From NCBI GenBank assembly GCA_023333565.1, contig JAJKFH010004137.1, positions 186,001-250,000 on the forward strand: a DNA stretch of 64,000 bases. Reading direction: 5' to 3'. Shown piece by piece: positions 1 through 12,137 of this stretch (positions are counted from its first letter, which is position 1; each line of letters starts with the position of its first letter). Source of the DNA: Puffinus mauretanicus. Lineage: Eukaryota > Chordata > Aves > Procellariiformes > Procellariidae. Position numbers and translations under genes: made by a program. Below the pieces are notes generated by a model. It saw only the letters and a list, made by a program, of their open reading frames with translations. It was not told the DNA's origin and did not search any database.

Positions 1-408
1 ACTTTTTCATGAAGAGTGCATTTTTCTGATATATATTATTCTAACATTTAGATGTACTTAAATCAATAGGTTGGTTTGAGTATTAACCTGGCATGAACTC
101 CTTTCACCTCATTTGAGTAAAAAAAAAAAAGAGGCGGCTAAGATAGGATGGTTTTGGACAAATTATTTTCACCTTCCAGTTGGAATGGAATGTTTGTATG
201 GAATCATATAAACTTGCTCTGAGGTCAGAGAGCTGAAAGCACCATGTCCCAGAACATCTCCTCTCTTAGTTATGAGCAGTGTTTGAATCATAGCCCAGAT
301 CTGGTTTAAAGAGTCTGCTTCAGTCTGATTTCTATTTGTGTCAGTTCAAAACCTAGAAAGTAGAAAGTAAAAAAATTCTCTGGACTTCATCTAGAGGAGA
401 CAGTCTCT

Positions 409-702
409 TTATTGCCTGAAGCACATCTCCTCTAACTGAGACATATCCATTAATTCTGGGTGCTTCAGACGGTTAGACCAGCCCAGCAGTTGCGGATGGT
501 TGCACACAGCAGGACCTGTCTCCTCCAGCTGAAACCATGTTTTGTGGAGGGAGAAGACGACAACAGGGATAGTATCCCTAAGCCTTGGCTTGTCTGGCGT
601 TTTGCAAAGGGACACGGGAATTGGCTTCAGGTCCCACAGCTTAGACATAGTCTCAGAATCCAGACCCAGATAGTCACAGATGATGTTAAATTGCAATCCC
701 AA
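409..702 (-). other. Unassigned open frame ending in a polyadenylation-like AATAAA
   Basis: A minus-strand open frame of 97 codons in a slightly GC-richer patch of intron 11. Its stop codon lies inside an AATAAA hexamer at the end of the frame. The plus strand is also open across most of it (460-747). The predicted protein shows no family motif, membrane segment or signal peptide that I recognise. A terminal exon of a non-coding or lineage-specific transcript, an old repeat, and chance are all possible. No acceptor site was identified upstream, so it is not called a gene. Confidence 0.2.
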
Positions 703-939
703 GTATTATCAGTACCCCTAGTCGTCAGAACTGCAGGTGGCAAGTGACTGCTGTGGTGCTCAGAGCCACAGACTTTGTTCAGAACAAAGTTTTTGTTACA
801 CGCATTTCAGCACCTATTTTTCATATGGTTCCCCATAAAGGAATATGTAATCAGGTTTCTTTAAAGTTGGTCTCATTCCAGTTCAGCTCTGCTAAGTTAA
901 TGTAGCTTATCCCAAACATCGTGAAAAAGGAAAGCAATG

Positions 940-1085
940 TCAGTACATGATGAGTTCTAGACTAGGACTAAGAGGGCCTACGTTTTCTTCAAGGATATTT
1001 AACTGCTTTGCTGGGTGACTTTGGAAAAGTAATTTAATTCCTGAGTACCTCAATTTACTCATCTGAAAGTGACACAGACCTCTAG
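940..1085 (+). repeat. MIR-like SINE remnant
   Basis: The segment reads like the core and 3' part of an amniote MIR-type SINE. It has a 'tagactaggacta' stretch followed by 'gggtgactttggaaaagtaattta', then 'ctcaatttactcatctgaaa', in the order expected of the consensus (gggtgaccttgggcaagtcactt, then cctcagtttcctcatctg). It is heavily diverged and has no visible target-site duplication, so the ends are approximate. Confidence 0.6.
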
Positions 1086-2040
1086 ATAAACTATACATTG
1101 GCTGCTAAGAATCAGGCAGGGGAAGAGCTTGGAGAGTTACAAGGGAAAACATAATAAAGTCCTAATATTCTCTAGGGATAGCATACTAAAAAGCTCTGCC
1201 TCAACAATATGTAGAAAATGCCTCATGAACTCAATGATCCAACATAGAGTTAAATGAAGACATAAAGCAGAGAAAGGAGATTTAAGCAGTAAACTACTGC
1301 TCTATTAATTTAGCTACCAATAGGGAGAGGCAGTGTTTTAGGTTATGTCCCATTCATCATCGGTTAGTGTCTGTGTGCCTTCTAATAGAGCAGTAACAGC
1401 AGTGCAAGTAATGTTTGACAGGTATTTGTTCTCTCTTCCGCTCCTCCTTCCCTGGGAAGGGATGTGTATGCTGCAGGCTGCCTTGTTCCAGTAGGATTTT
1501 GTTTCAAATACACTGCCCTTGTAAGAGAAGGCAATGAAGCCTTTTAAAAATAAAGGTGATAAAATTTGCGATGGTTCATTCCACAGTCTTAAATCAGCCT
1601 CCCAGAAAATTCAGTGACCTGAATGTACACAGTTCTACAAAGGTCTGTAGAGTTATTAATCTCATTTCTGGGGCCCTCAAAGAGGGAGGATAAACAGATT
1701 GGGAGAGAAAAATGCACCTCCTTACGCAACTTCATCAGGACTAACTTAGTTATTGCCTTCTATTTCCCCATTATCAAGACTGAACGCACAGAAAGTGGAA
1801 TGCTAATAACACAAGCATTTTTCACTCTCATCACTAGTGTGATTGCATTCTCTCCCCTTACAAATATACTAGTCTCCTTGCAAAAAAGCAGATTTTTGCA
1901 CAATACAAAGAAAGAGAAATCTGCTTACTTCTCTGAGCGACATGTAGAGGAGGAGACTTAACAAGGCAGAATCTGTAGCAAGACAGTAATTGATTCTCCT
2001 GAATATCCATTAACAGATACCGAGTTTAAAGGGCACTTAC

Positions 2041-2172
2041 TAAATGCTAACCATGTTTGCCTCAGTTGCAGGTACACTCTGAAGTCTGTCTGGAATCCAA
2101 TATCGTAAACAGTGAGGTCAGATCCAGGTATTCCTTTAAGATGATCATACTCCCAGTAACAATGCCAGATGC
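2041..2172 (-). CDS. SLC44A5: SLC44A5 coding exon 11 (after TM3; last exon in window)
   Basis: A 132-base exon encoding the end of Gly281 through Phe324 plus one base of the next codon (Met in relatives). It reads GIWHCYWEYDHLKG, then IYDIG-type sequence (TVYDIGFQTDF) and LRQTWLAF, the cytoplasmic segment before TM4. The acceptor is GTTTTATAAAAG and the donor GTAAGT. The phase-1 end requires a further exon beginning TG; none was found between 1 and 2040, so the coding sequence continues outside the window. Confidence 0.94.
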
Positions 2173-2600
2173 CTTTTATAAAACAATCAATATAAAATGA
2201 CTGTTTCTGAAGAATGCAAAGACAAGTTTTTTGAAAAAACCTTTTACAAGCCAAGTGTTTTGTCCTCAGCACGTCAGGTAAGTAAAAACCAAAAATGCAT
2301 TACTGTGAGACTAGTCAATTATAACATCACATATATAGAAAAGAAATATCAGTACAAGTGAATACAGACTATGCATACTGTGGGTAGATAATTCAGGTTA
2401 CTACATCTGGTGCTAAGTATCAGCACAACTGGGTTTTTACTAAATTTCACTGCCATTTAAGTCCTTCTCACTTAACTGTGTCTAAAACTAGGCATTAATT
2501 CTCCCAATTATACCATTTAATTGATGTAATTACTGATTTTCCTTGGCCAAACTTAAGCAATAAGGAAAAACAGCCTCAGAGGCTAGAAGATTACACCTAC
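2173..2600 (-). other. SLC44A5 intron 10
   Basis: The shortest intron of the visible gene (428 bases), between the TM2-TM3 exon and exon 11. It is AT-rich and nothing else was recognised in it. The exact boundaries follow from the GTAGGT donor and the TATAAAAG acceptor. Confidence 0.85.
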
Positions 2601-2713
2601 CATAACCTATAATTCCAATCACACCAAAGATGAAAATCCAGAAGAGAACACCAGCTGTGAACCTCAATAACACAAGGAAGAGCAGACTGACAATCATGGC
2701 AATGAACAGCCCA
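2601..2713 (-). CDS. SLC44A5: SLC44A5 coding exon 10 (TM2-TM3)
   Basis: A 113-base exon encoding the end of Ile243 through Tyr280 plus the first base of Gly281. It carries most of TM2 ([16 protein letters not shown]), a short RFTAG turn, and TM3 ([16 protein letters not shown]). The LLRFxAG turn is nearly invariant in the family, and GVIGIIGYG is characteristic of SLC44A5. The acceptor TTGTCTTTCTAG is strong and the donor is GTAGGT. Confidence 0.95.
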
Positions 2714-5297
2714 CTAGAAAGACAAGAAACAGAAATACAGGGAAACCAAGTGTGAGAATTTTCACTTTCTTGCATGCCTGTTACTCCAAATGAGGGTCAC
2801 TTCATCTCACATAAGAGAATGATTTGTAGAAATGTATTTCAAAATCTCCCTTATGAAATACATCCTCATGGCTATTATCTGCTATTAGAAACAAATAGCT
2901 TATATATGATGATCTCACAAGGCAGAGCCAGAAATGTTTGTATACACTAGGTTCTCAGGTTGGCTGAATGGGACTAGTACAATGCCTTTTTGGTCATTTA
3001 TACCAGCTGAACAACGCACTGCCTTTTTCAGGCCATGGTCTAGTTTACAGGAAGTTAAACTGGAGGAATACTTATGTGTGGGGAGGTTGCTGTTTTATGT
3101 CCTCCATTAAAAATCCCTACTTGCAAAGAAACAATGTTAGTAAAGTAACATTCTAGGAGCTTTCCTAGAAAAAAAGAATACATTTAGGAGAAAAACCAGT
3201 GACTCTTTCTACCCGTGAGAAGAGGAAATGATCAAGGCATTATGATGCATAAAAAAAACTGTTAAGAGCTATCGATGGGGCCCCTAGGAAAGACATCTAC
3301 AGTGTGTCTTCTCTTTACCAAGTTTGTGGTAAGGAAATAATTGTTTTCATTTCACTCCCAGAAAGCAAGTCAGAAAGGAAAAAATTACTGCAAAAGGCCT
3401 TTTTACTCAGCGAGGCCTTCTAAAGCAATGTGAATAAAGCAATGTGAATAATAATCCCACCCAACAAACATCCAGCTCAGATGCTTCACAGAACATTTCA
3501 TTTCTCAGAATTTTTAGTAGGTGTTACATCAGAATTTTGTATTAGTATAGACTCAAAAAATTTAAAATCTCGTCTTGCCTGTGTTTAGTAACTTCTCTTC
3601 TGAACGTTCCCAGCTTATTTAGCCAGTTACCAAAGATAAAAAATGGGTCAGCCTGATCATAAACAATCAAACCCAGATGTTTTGGGCAAACTAAGCCAGA
3701 TGGGCAGAAGGACAAAAAAAAAGAACATCAGCTTATTTAGTTAAACCTTTGTAAGTTGGTCTTAGGTCGTAGCCCTTTAAACGCTTCCCAGAATGATGTA
3801 TTTTCCCCTTCTGAATGGCTTGTTTGAAATTCAGAATGTATTCCTCAAAAAAAGTTGGTTTTGGAGCTTATGACGCTGTTCTTGAAAGCAGTAAGTTAAA
3901 GACCTTTATCTGAAGTTAGATATACACGAGTCCTAGTAACACCAAAACTGAGTATATGGTAACAATTGCCCTCAATAGACTGGTTCCCTTAAGCTGAGGC
4001 TTGAAAGCAGCAGTTCTTTTTGGATATGCTAAAAAGACTAGGGCAATTCCATATTTAATTTTTAATCCAGCCGCCTTTCACTATCAGGTCTTCATTGTCA
4101 TCACCCAAACTCTGGCACTTAAATATGTTTGTCCAGAAATCGTTTGATGCATGCTATCATTTGGTGAAAAGTGTGAAGAAAATTCTATCCAACTACTTTA
4201 AAAGTAGCAACAATTCCTTATAAAAATATAATATTTGAAATGTGGAAACTGGCTTCAGTATTTAGAATTTCTGTTCAAAAAATGGTCAATTCTCTCTGCA
4301 GCCTATCTGTTCAGTGATATCTCCTTTGAAAGAATCTGCACCATAAGCCTGATTTCAGTAAGATCTAGGGAGAACCAGGCTTGCTGAACACCAGTGAGTT
4401 TTTTGCCACTGACTATTGTGAGCACAGTATCAGACTATGAGAAGGCTGTCCTTCCACCAATGTCTGAACACCTTTAAAAGCTGACAACTTACGTTTCTGA
4501 ACTGACTAATTCTCCATATTAAGTTTATTATCTAAAGTTTACGCATTTATTGCTGTGGATTTGCATTCAGGCTTGAATAATGTATGCTTAATATGTGCTT
4601 CTTATAGGGTCTCACCTGGCAAAGACTTCTGCTCCTGTTTAAATTGATCAACACCCTGGTCCATCAAAAACAGTATTAATGGGCTAAGAATGCACATATA
4701 CTTACATATTTGCTTCAGCAAAATAGCTACTTCTTTTGTTTCAGTGCTGCATTTTTACTAATTGGTGATTAGTGAGTATTAATTGCAAGATAAAGTTAAT
4801 ACCATTCAGTACTTTTTGTTCTTGATGTTGTTTTGCCTGCTGCATTGGATTTATGGATTTACATTGGATTTATGGATTATAATGGATTTAACTATATATT
4901 GCTAAATATGAATTTAGAAATTACGTGGTTTATATATATACTAATAACACTTAGCAACTGCAACGGGTTTGAAAGTCTCTTAATTAAGATTTTTCAGTTT
5001 TGGAATTACCATGCTGATGGGTCCTGCAACAGAAGACAGCACCTCCTGCTCTTCTGCCTGGTGGGATATTAAAAAGCTACTCCAGATCAACTGACACTCT
5101 ATGTATGTATGCTGTGCTATCCTTACCTCATGTACAGAACCATAACAACATTATTATCATGTGATGAAAGGAAATTGCAGTTGCTCCTTGAGTTTAAAAG
5201 TAGGATTGGTAACAAACACCTACATGACCTATTTTTTAATTCCCTGCACGCTTCAAAGTGAGTTTGGAAAAATTAAAAATACCCATGAAAATCTTAC
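2714..5297 (-). other. SLC44A5 intron 9
   Basis: A 2.6 kb intron. It contains a perfect 14-base tandem duplication (aaagcaatgtgaat twice, 3422-3449) and a short degenerate tandem of 'attggatttatggatt' units at 4844-4890. No dispersed repeat, RNA gene or extra exon was recognised. Confidence 0.8.
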
Positions 5298-5381
5298 ATT
5301 AAAATCCAATACCAAGAAATGGCATAGTCTTCAAAAATTTTCATTCCAACTGATCTTGCATCCAGGACATTATTGATGCCG
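5298..5381 (-). CDS. SLC44A5: SLC44A5 coding exon 9 (leads into TM2)
   Basis: An 84-base exon encoding the end of Asn215 through Leu242 plus two bases of Ile243. It reads [20 protein letters not shown] and then SWYWIL. The FEDYxxxWYWI motif marks entry into TM2 in SLC44A2, A4 and A5. The acceptor TTGTCTTTTCTCAG is strong and the donor is GTAAGA. The ANGIN junction with exon 8 matches the SLC44A5 sequence. Confidence 0.94.
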
Positions 5382-6609
5382 CTGAGAAAAGACAAACCAA
5401 AGAAAAGCTTGCTTTAGAAAAGCAGAATTTATTTAAACAACAAATAGGCTCAGTGGAAGAATCTGAAATATCTTTGCTAGTGATAAGAGTATATTACTAT
5501 CCTCCAGCTCCAGTTTTGTAACCAAGCCAACATCAACCACAGTTACACCAAAGAAAAAACCTATGTAAAAATGTCTATATAGCTCCTGAAAAAGCTTTAT
5601 TGAAAAAGCTTTATTAAAAAAGCTTCATCAGTACTAACTATCACCAGATGTAATTGCTTATTATGTCACAAGAAAAGTGTATACTGTTAAGATCTGCAAT
5701 GTACCAAGAGCCAAACAGTTGTGACTTCAGACTGCTAATAGCAGGGAAGCAGAAAACAGCTCAGTCAAGCAAAAGGTTGACTTTATGGAACTGTTTTCCT
5801 ATCCTGAAAAGTGCTTGCCCATATTAATGTTTTCCTAAGAAGAAATGAAGGATCTTCTTATCAAAGAACAGACAATGTAGTTGTAGATGCCAGAAGAAGG
5901 GAACTTAATAAGGTGCAGGTGTTATCAGTGTTGGTAAGGTGCTAGAATGTGGTAGCCTTGGATCGAAAGGTAAGAGGGGGGACCCCTGTGCACCAGACAG
6001 GCTGAGGACTGACAGCAGCTGGAAAAGCGAGGCTATTGCAGCAGTTTTCTCTCATCCTGGTTGATGCCCAGGATTGGAGATGCTTGCTGTCCACCTGCAA
6101 GGGAGCTGTTGTCATGCATCAGAGCCCAGCACATCGCTTTTTGACCTTTAGACATGTACTAAAAACAGGAGCACTCTGACAAGGTGAGCTGCCCAAAGTA
6201 CTAGGACAGTTCATGTTAGTGAAAAGGCCATCATAGGAAGGAATAGCCGAGGACATTACTGCTTGGCCTGAGTCCTGCAGCACGAGGATTTCATTTTGAA
6301 CCTCCTTTAGCTTTCTTTAATGCTGATTTTTGCTAGGAAAAACAACAAGAATGATTTAAAAACTGACAGTCACTCTGAGACAATCAGACTAAAACATTTG
6401 GCTCCTTGCTCATTTCTGCATACCACAGTGCTGGTTTTCCTTACTGGAGCTTTGCAAGTGCCCAGGCACAGAGAGACCATTTACTAGCAAGTCTTCCCTG
6501 GGTACCCTCAGCCATTTGCTACAACAGATTCTGATTATTTTTTCAATTCCTAAATTATTTCACAATCTCAGAATCCTACAAATGAGCACTTAAGAAGGCT
6601 AAAACCTAC
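5382..6609 (-). other. SLC44A5 intron 8
   Basis: A 1.2 kb intron. At 5588-5632 the unit 'gaaaaagctttatt' occurs three times with small changes, a local tandem duplication. The segment 5940-6130 is less AT-rich and has no recognisable similarity. Nothing else is supported. Confidence 0.8.
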
Positions 6610-6733
6610 TTTGCAGCTTCCCTGAGATCAGTTACATTTCTTGTTTTCCCTCTTCCATCTTTAAACGTCGTCTGATTTGCCACAGTTAGCACACCATTCT
6701 TCGTGGAGAAGTCTGGGAAGCATCTCTTAAGAA
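6610..6733 (-). CDS. SLC44A5: SLC44A5 coding exon 8 (extracellular loop, glycosylation sites)
   Basis: A 124-base exon encoding the end of Phe174 through Ala214 plus two bases of Asn215. It contains [13 protein letters not shown], which matches SLC44A5 closely, then sequons at N193 (NQT) and N206 (NVT) and the stretch DLREAA. The RCFP motif with Cys178 is the last conserved cysteine before TM2. The acceptor is TTTTGAATAG and the donor GTAGGT. The sequons in the predicted extracellular loop fit the known topology of the family. Confidence 0.93.
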
Positions 6734-8361
6734 CTATTCAAAATATGAAAACAAAGCATGCATATTACATTTCATGTCAAGCTCCATTTTAATCGCTTGT
6801 CTTTTGTAACATATTTAAATAATTTTAGATTCACAGTCAATTGTTTTTCAACTGATAATCTAACGATATGTTGACTTTGACAAATCTTGGAAAAGCCATT
6901 ATATTCAAGATTATGGTTTTTATGCTCTGGGGCTTTTTGTCCAAGCTCAGGCATGGTGGGATCATAGCTTTCAACTGGAGATTCTAGATGCTACTGAATA
7001 ACAACAGTAGTATCTGTAGCAGTTTAAGAATTTGTAATAAATGCGGAACTTGCTCTCTGTCAGTATCTGGGCAGCTTACAAAAAAACTGCAGCTTCTCAA
7101 ATATGTCATTTCATGCTAATAATCAAACCAGCCCGCAGAGACAGACTCAACATGACTGGTCATGAATGGTATTAGCACCCAAAACAATACATAACAGCAA
7201 GTGTTAGTTCCTCATATGGCAGATGAGCTGCAGTACCAGCCACTATCTTGGATATTCTTGGAGAGGGAGCAATGGAAAAAAGACAGAAACTATTGGTTAG
7301 ATAGAGGGAGGAGGAGATTATAAGAGAGAGAGAAAAGGAGAGATGTTTACATACTCATTTATGTTGCCCTGCTCTTTGCTGCAAGAAGTCCTGGTTTTCA
7401 TTCCAAAGGGAAGAGCAGGTCAGTCCTCCTACACAGCTGTACTTTAACTTTATATAACATTTCTGTGCTTTCCTTATCAGGTTCCAACGAATACCAATGC
7501 CAGGGTTCAATATTCAGTCTAGAATATCTACCCCACCAATTATTCTGAGGAAATAATTACGTAACATGTCTCTCTTCCTCCCTCTGTAATCTTTGCCCCT
7601 TTTGTAGTCTAAAAGAAGATAATAGCTTCTTTGCAAATTATTTTCTGTCTTTTGGGTCAGTACATCAGTTTTCGTACAAATTCTTAATTTTTTTTTAAAT
7701 TTAATCCACATTTTATCTTTTTGATAACCTGTCCCTGGTTTACATGGTGTCTATTTTAAAGCATGGAAAAATAGACAGCAATTTTTTATTTGCATGAGCT
7801 TCTGGGTCAGTGACAGATACTCTTGGTATTACACTTCTGCAGCTGAAATGAGCTCTGAGACCTGTGGTTATCTACGCAGAAATACCTGCTAACCATAGTG
7901 ACAAAAACATTTTTTGGCCCCTTAATTCCTCTGTATGCCCTGCATAGCCAGCAACTGAAAAGTGAGCTGCATTGTAACTGGGCTCAAGTATCATCTGAAC
8001 TTCAACAGCTGGCCATGTAATCCTTCCTACATTCGTGGCATTTTCTTGATGCCAATGGGGTTCCTTGCTCACATGTTTTGGAAGGCACAGTTTGAGCTGT
8101 AAAGCTTTTGTTATCAGTGATGATTCAAGAGCAAGAAAGAGCTCAGCTTGACCCAATTACACAGTGAATGCTCACGGATGGCAGTTAAAAGAAAAAAAAA
8201 ATCTTTATACTTTCAAACTGTTTCAAATTGAATGGACGTCACTGTCAGATAACAGACAGCTCCTAACGACCTTGCCACAAAACACTTTTCAGACCTGAGT
8301 TGTGCTTTAATGTGAACACTTATAATCTGCTAAGATGTGTGTAAGAAGTAGAACCACTCAC
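6734..8361 (-). other. SLC44A5 intron 7
   Basis: A 1.6 kb intron between the DEDCPS exon and the RCFPDF exon. It contains a short purine-rich run at about 7305-7345 (gaggaggag, then gagagagagaaaaggagag). An open frame at 7872-8156 (minus) carries no family motif and lacks usable splice context, so it is treated as chance. Nothing else was recognised. Confidence 0.8.
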
Positions 8362-8422
8362 AAGGCCTGCTTGGAATGATCATCGAAGGACAATCTTCAT
8401 CACGTAGGACTTGAGCAACAGA
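8362..8422 (-). CDS. SLC44A5: SLC44A5 coding exon 7 (extracellular loop)
   Basis: A 61-base exon encoding residues 154-173 (SVAQVLRDEDCPSMIIPSRP) and the first base of Phe174. The DxDCPxxxxPSxP motif with Cys164 is diagnostic of the SLC44 family. The acceptor is CTTTTTAG and the donor GTGAGT. The phase-1 end is completed by exon 8 to give PFLKRCF. Confidence 0.94.
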
Positions 8423-9213
8423 CTAAAAAGGGGAAAAATAGGAATGCTGAATACATAGCAGAATAACTACATGGTTTTCGTTTCTCACCCAGTCTGAGAA
8501 AATGCCCCAAACTGGGCTTTGTAGCCTCCTCCCCGAACTTGACTGGTGGAGCTGCAAGATACATTCATGATGTAAGTGAGAATCCAAACTGTCATTGTGA
8601 TTTGGGAAAAGACTATTCTTCTCTCCTTTTCTAGTGACAAAAAAGAAAAGACCTGTTCACATTGGATCAGCATCTAAGCCAGAAGTGACTGGGCAATTGT
8701 TCCTTGCCTCCCCTTCCCCTTTTCTCTTAAAGAAGAGTAAGAATTTAACACAATTAATATAGCTGAATTGCAAGGTGTTTTAAAGATGGGAGAAATAACG
8801 CAGTAAATTTGAGTGCAAAATCAGTTACATGAAGGATAGATTAATTTTCCTAGCTAAATTACTAAGTAGCTATAGATGACTCAGGAGCCTTAAGAACTGG
8901 TTTGAGATACTCTGCTCTACTGCTGTGGAGTACCTAAGTACTAAACGATACTGCTTGCCACAGTACTGCAACTACATGGGTAGCTGCAGACATTCTTTTA
9001 AGCAAACAGTAATCATTTAAAGAGTGGAGGATCTGGTATGCATACAAGGCCTTCACCCCTGATTAAATCACTGTCAAACCGTATATATGGGACAACTCCT
9101 TATACGGTGAAATCAGAATAATTCAAAAGCTTTGATGTAGCTCAATAAAATCATGCATATTACATATTGCTTGAAGAAGAAATGTATTCCATCACCTACT
9201 GATACATACACAC
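8423..9213 (-). other. SLC44A5 intron 6
   Basis: A 791-base AT-rich intron with no recognisable repeat, RNA gene or extra exon. Confidence 0.85.
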
Positions 9214-9342
9214 CTTGCGAGGATTGTTAAAACCAGGTTTGCAGAACTGCCTGAAGTAATTCCACTGATCTGGTTTATATCTGTAGGAAGCCTGAACATC
9301 AATGTAGGTTGCAAACCTGTCTGGGCACTTTGAGACACAAAG
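9214..9342 (-). CDS. SLC44A5: SLC44A5 coding exon 6 (extracellular loop)
   Basis: A 129-base, 43-codon symmetrical exon encoding residues 111-153. It opens LCVSKCPDRFATY and includes YFRQFCKPGFNN. The CxxxCP pair (Cys112, Cys116) and Cys144 belong to the conserved cysteine set of the SLC44 extracellular loop. The acceptor TTTCTTGCAG has a strong polypyrimidine tract; the donor GTGTGT is weaker than its neighbours. A longer open frame overlapping it in another phase is a shadow and is not listed. Confidence 0.94.
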
Positions 9343-12137
9343 CTGCAAGAAAGAAAAAAAGATGAGTAAAAATACACTGGGGGTAGAGAAGGGTAAGGGA
9401 AGTCAGTGCAATTGAAAAGCAAGAAAAAGGCCACCTATAAAAGCGCACTGTTTTATGGAATTGCCTTCACTAACGTTTACTGCAGTATTTAGAAAGGGAC
9501 ATATGTTTTCCTTTTGATTCCCTAGACGAATACTTCTAAAATTCTTTGATAGAATACTCTTCCCAATTCTCTCCTCATATCTGGCATATCAAGCCACTCT
9601 CTGTATCTTAGGTTCTACACATTCTGGTAGATATGCAGAGCTTTCAGTCTGTTGAAAAAAGTGTATTTTCTTTTTTGAACACCAGGAAAAATTCTGTCGG
9701 GTCCTCCTCTACTTCCATCAGCAACAGTGTATATGAGCAAGGTGGTGCAGTAGCTACTTTCACAGGATACACGTAATTTCTTTCTATTACATTTATAAGG
9801 AGAACTTTATTAAAAAAAAAGTCTCATGCAGCTGAAATTGTTCCACCCTTCTACACGTCTCTTCAGTCAAATACATCTCCACAGATATCGTTCAAGTCAA
9901 GTTAGGTGTAAATCACTCAAAGGTGACTTTTTACTACTGACTAATGATGAATCTCGCCTAGTTAGAAAGCAAGAGAGGTGCACATGCCAGGAATGAAATT
10001 CACACCACTCAAGGTACAGTCATTATAAACCAGATTTATGTGAGAAATCAAGTGAGGACTGGGGTTTGATAAATGCATCCACTCAGAAGTTATGATTTAG
10101 ATTTACGTAATGGAGAAGCAGCCACCCCAATACACAGACTCTGAAGGCTCTGCTGGTCACCGGAATCATGCAAGTGTACAGCCATTCTGACTCCTCAGTG
10201 CTCCTAAATACTGTGACGTAGTTTGAAGTCCATCTTTTTAGCAAGTTTCAGCCTTTTCTAGAAGGCTGTTCTCTGTTTCCAAAGCTGTGCTATCCAAACA
10301 CCCTTTGCAAAGCTCTGCTATCCAAGTACCAGAGAGACATCATGCACGGAACTGTATTTCACCTCAAGGGCATTCCGCCATATATGATTCATCTAACGGA
10401 ATTTTGGGAAAAGATCTTGTACTAATCCTTAGAACAGGGCAGATGCTGCAAAAGGATCTTTCTAGATGAATACTACAGTCCTATGGACTACTCACAGGCC
10501 AAGGAACAAAGAAAGGAGTTTTGTCCTTGCTGGGATAACAAGTATATACACTTTACTATAACCTCAGTTTCCCATGAAACAGGCAATGAAATGTGCTGCC
10601 TATGGATCCAGTGAACTGTAATAACAGTTTGCACATCCACGGTCTTACTCAAGAACTGAAGCTCTTCCCACGCCAGTTCTTGGGGTTTTTTGTCTCCTGC
10701 TATTTGATATGAATGGGACAGGAATGAAAGACTCTGTCTGCATTCAAAATTATCAAACAAACATTTCTTCAGCATTTTCACAAAAGACCAGAGAATGAAC
10801 CATCTGCAGTAGCAAACAGCATTCAAAAACTTTCTCAGTTTTGGAGATGATGTATGTTTGAAAATAAACAGAATAACTACTCTGCTCCCCCGAACTCTCC
10901 TTCAACAAGTATTTCACCTTACTTGATTCATGACCACTGCCAACTTGACCACAGCACCAGTCAAATCCCATACAATGACCTCAGTATTTCTGAACAGGCT
11001 GAATTGTTCCAGAAACAGAGTCTAAAGACTGCAGGGTAACAGTCTCGGTGTCTGCATGTGGACAGATGGGGATTCCTGAAGCAAATCTGCTGCTGATAGA
11101 GAAAGTTTCCATTCTGACAGCAACTGGTCAGTGTTAAGAGGGTTCTTGCTCTTCCTTGCTGGAGATTTCCATCTCTTCAGCTGTGTCAAATAGTCCATAC
11201 GGTCACACTAACTGATAGGCCAGAAACATCTATCAAGGGTAGGGATCAGGAGTAAGGGCAAGCTGGAATGGGAAACATTTTAAAATGATAGTCAAATAAA
11301 TAGACAATTAACATTTGTAATCAGTAAATCGGTTACCATATAACAACCCTCATCCAAATTAATACTGGACTTCACTGAATGTTGTATGAGACCACACTCT
11401 GTCACCTGCCGTTTAACTACACAGTACAATTACTTTGGCAGCAAAGTTGGATCAGAGCACTCCTCCAACTAATTCCTCTGACCTACCCCATGCCATAAGT
11501 TGCTGCCTCGTAAGATGAACTGACATAACTGGTTGTGCGATTGTTCAACATACCAGGTCAGTAAAATGGTCTCATGTAAAAAAGATCAGGAGGATAATTT
11601 TAACCCACACAAGTTCAGTGACTGGTTTTACTTCACAGCTTCACGAGAAGTTGCAGCACAGCTAAGGGAGTATAAACTGTGGCATAAGCAAGAACAAGCT
11701 TTCAAGATCTTCACTTTTGAAAGTGCCATAGGCTCTAACCACACCCAGATACTCCTGTCACTGGGGATATGCACATTTTCTTGAACATGCCTAGTTTGGA
11801 AATCCCTAGATGTCAATCAAAATTATCTTCTGCATGCACTAATTACTACTGGATAACCGCCTGTGAGGAATTCAAGGGTTACAAATTGCTGTATTCAACT
11901 AAACAGACTTTTTTTGTCAACTCTTATCCAAAATACACAATCTTGTGCATTTCTATTTACTTTTCTGACTATCACAGGCTACAGAGACCATGTGCTACAC
12001 ATGTCATCTATAAAACAATCATATTATATTTTGAGGGATATGAACAGCAATTTTTAAATCCAAACAAATGTATGTCTAGTTCTTAAGCACCGTGACTAAG
12101 AGGCAGAGAAAATATTTTATCTCTGTATTTCACTCAC
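9343..12137 (-). other. SLC44A5 intron 5
   Basis: A 2.8 kb intron. Several short overlapping open frames on both strands (for example around 10488-11039 and 11533-12086) lack coding motifs and appear to be chance. No dispersed repeat was recognised. Confidence 0.8.

Larger units (their letters stand above)
1..2040 (-). other. SLC44A5 intron 11 (3' end outside window)
   Basis: No further SLC44A5 exon could be read here on the minus strand. The next piece of the protein should begin M-I-I/L and run into TM4 with an FLRxRIRxAI motif, and it was looked for without success. The intron holds a MIR-like remnant near 940-1085 and an unexplained open frame at 409-702 (both listed separately). The rest is AT-rich with no recognisable element. 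Confidence 0.7.

Noticed and set aside
7872..8156. A 94-codon minus-strand open frame between SLC44A5 exons 7 and 8.
   Set aside because: It has no SLC44 motif, the flanking exons join perfectly in phase without it, and no suitable splice sites were seen.
9192..9434. An 80-codon minus-strand open frame overlapping exon 6.
   Set aside because: It is in a different phase from the true exon, whose translation carries the conserved LCVSKCP motif.
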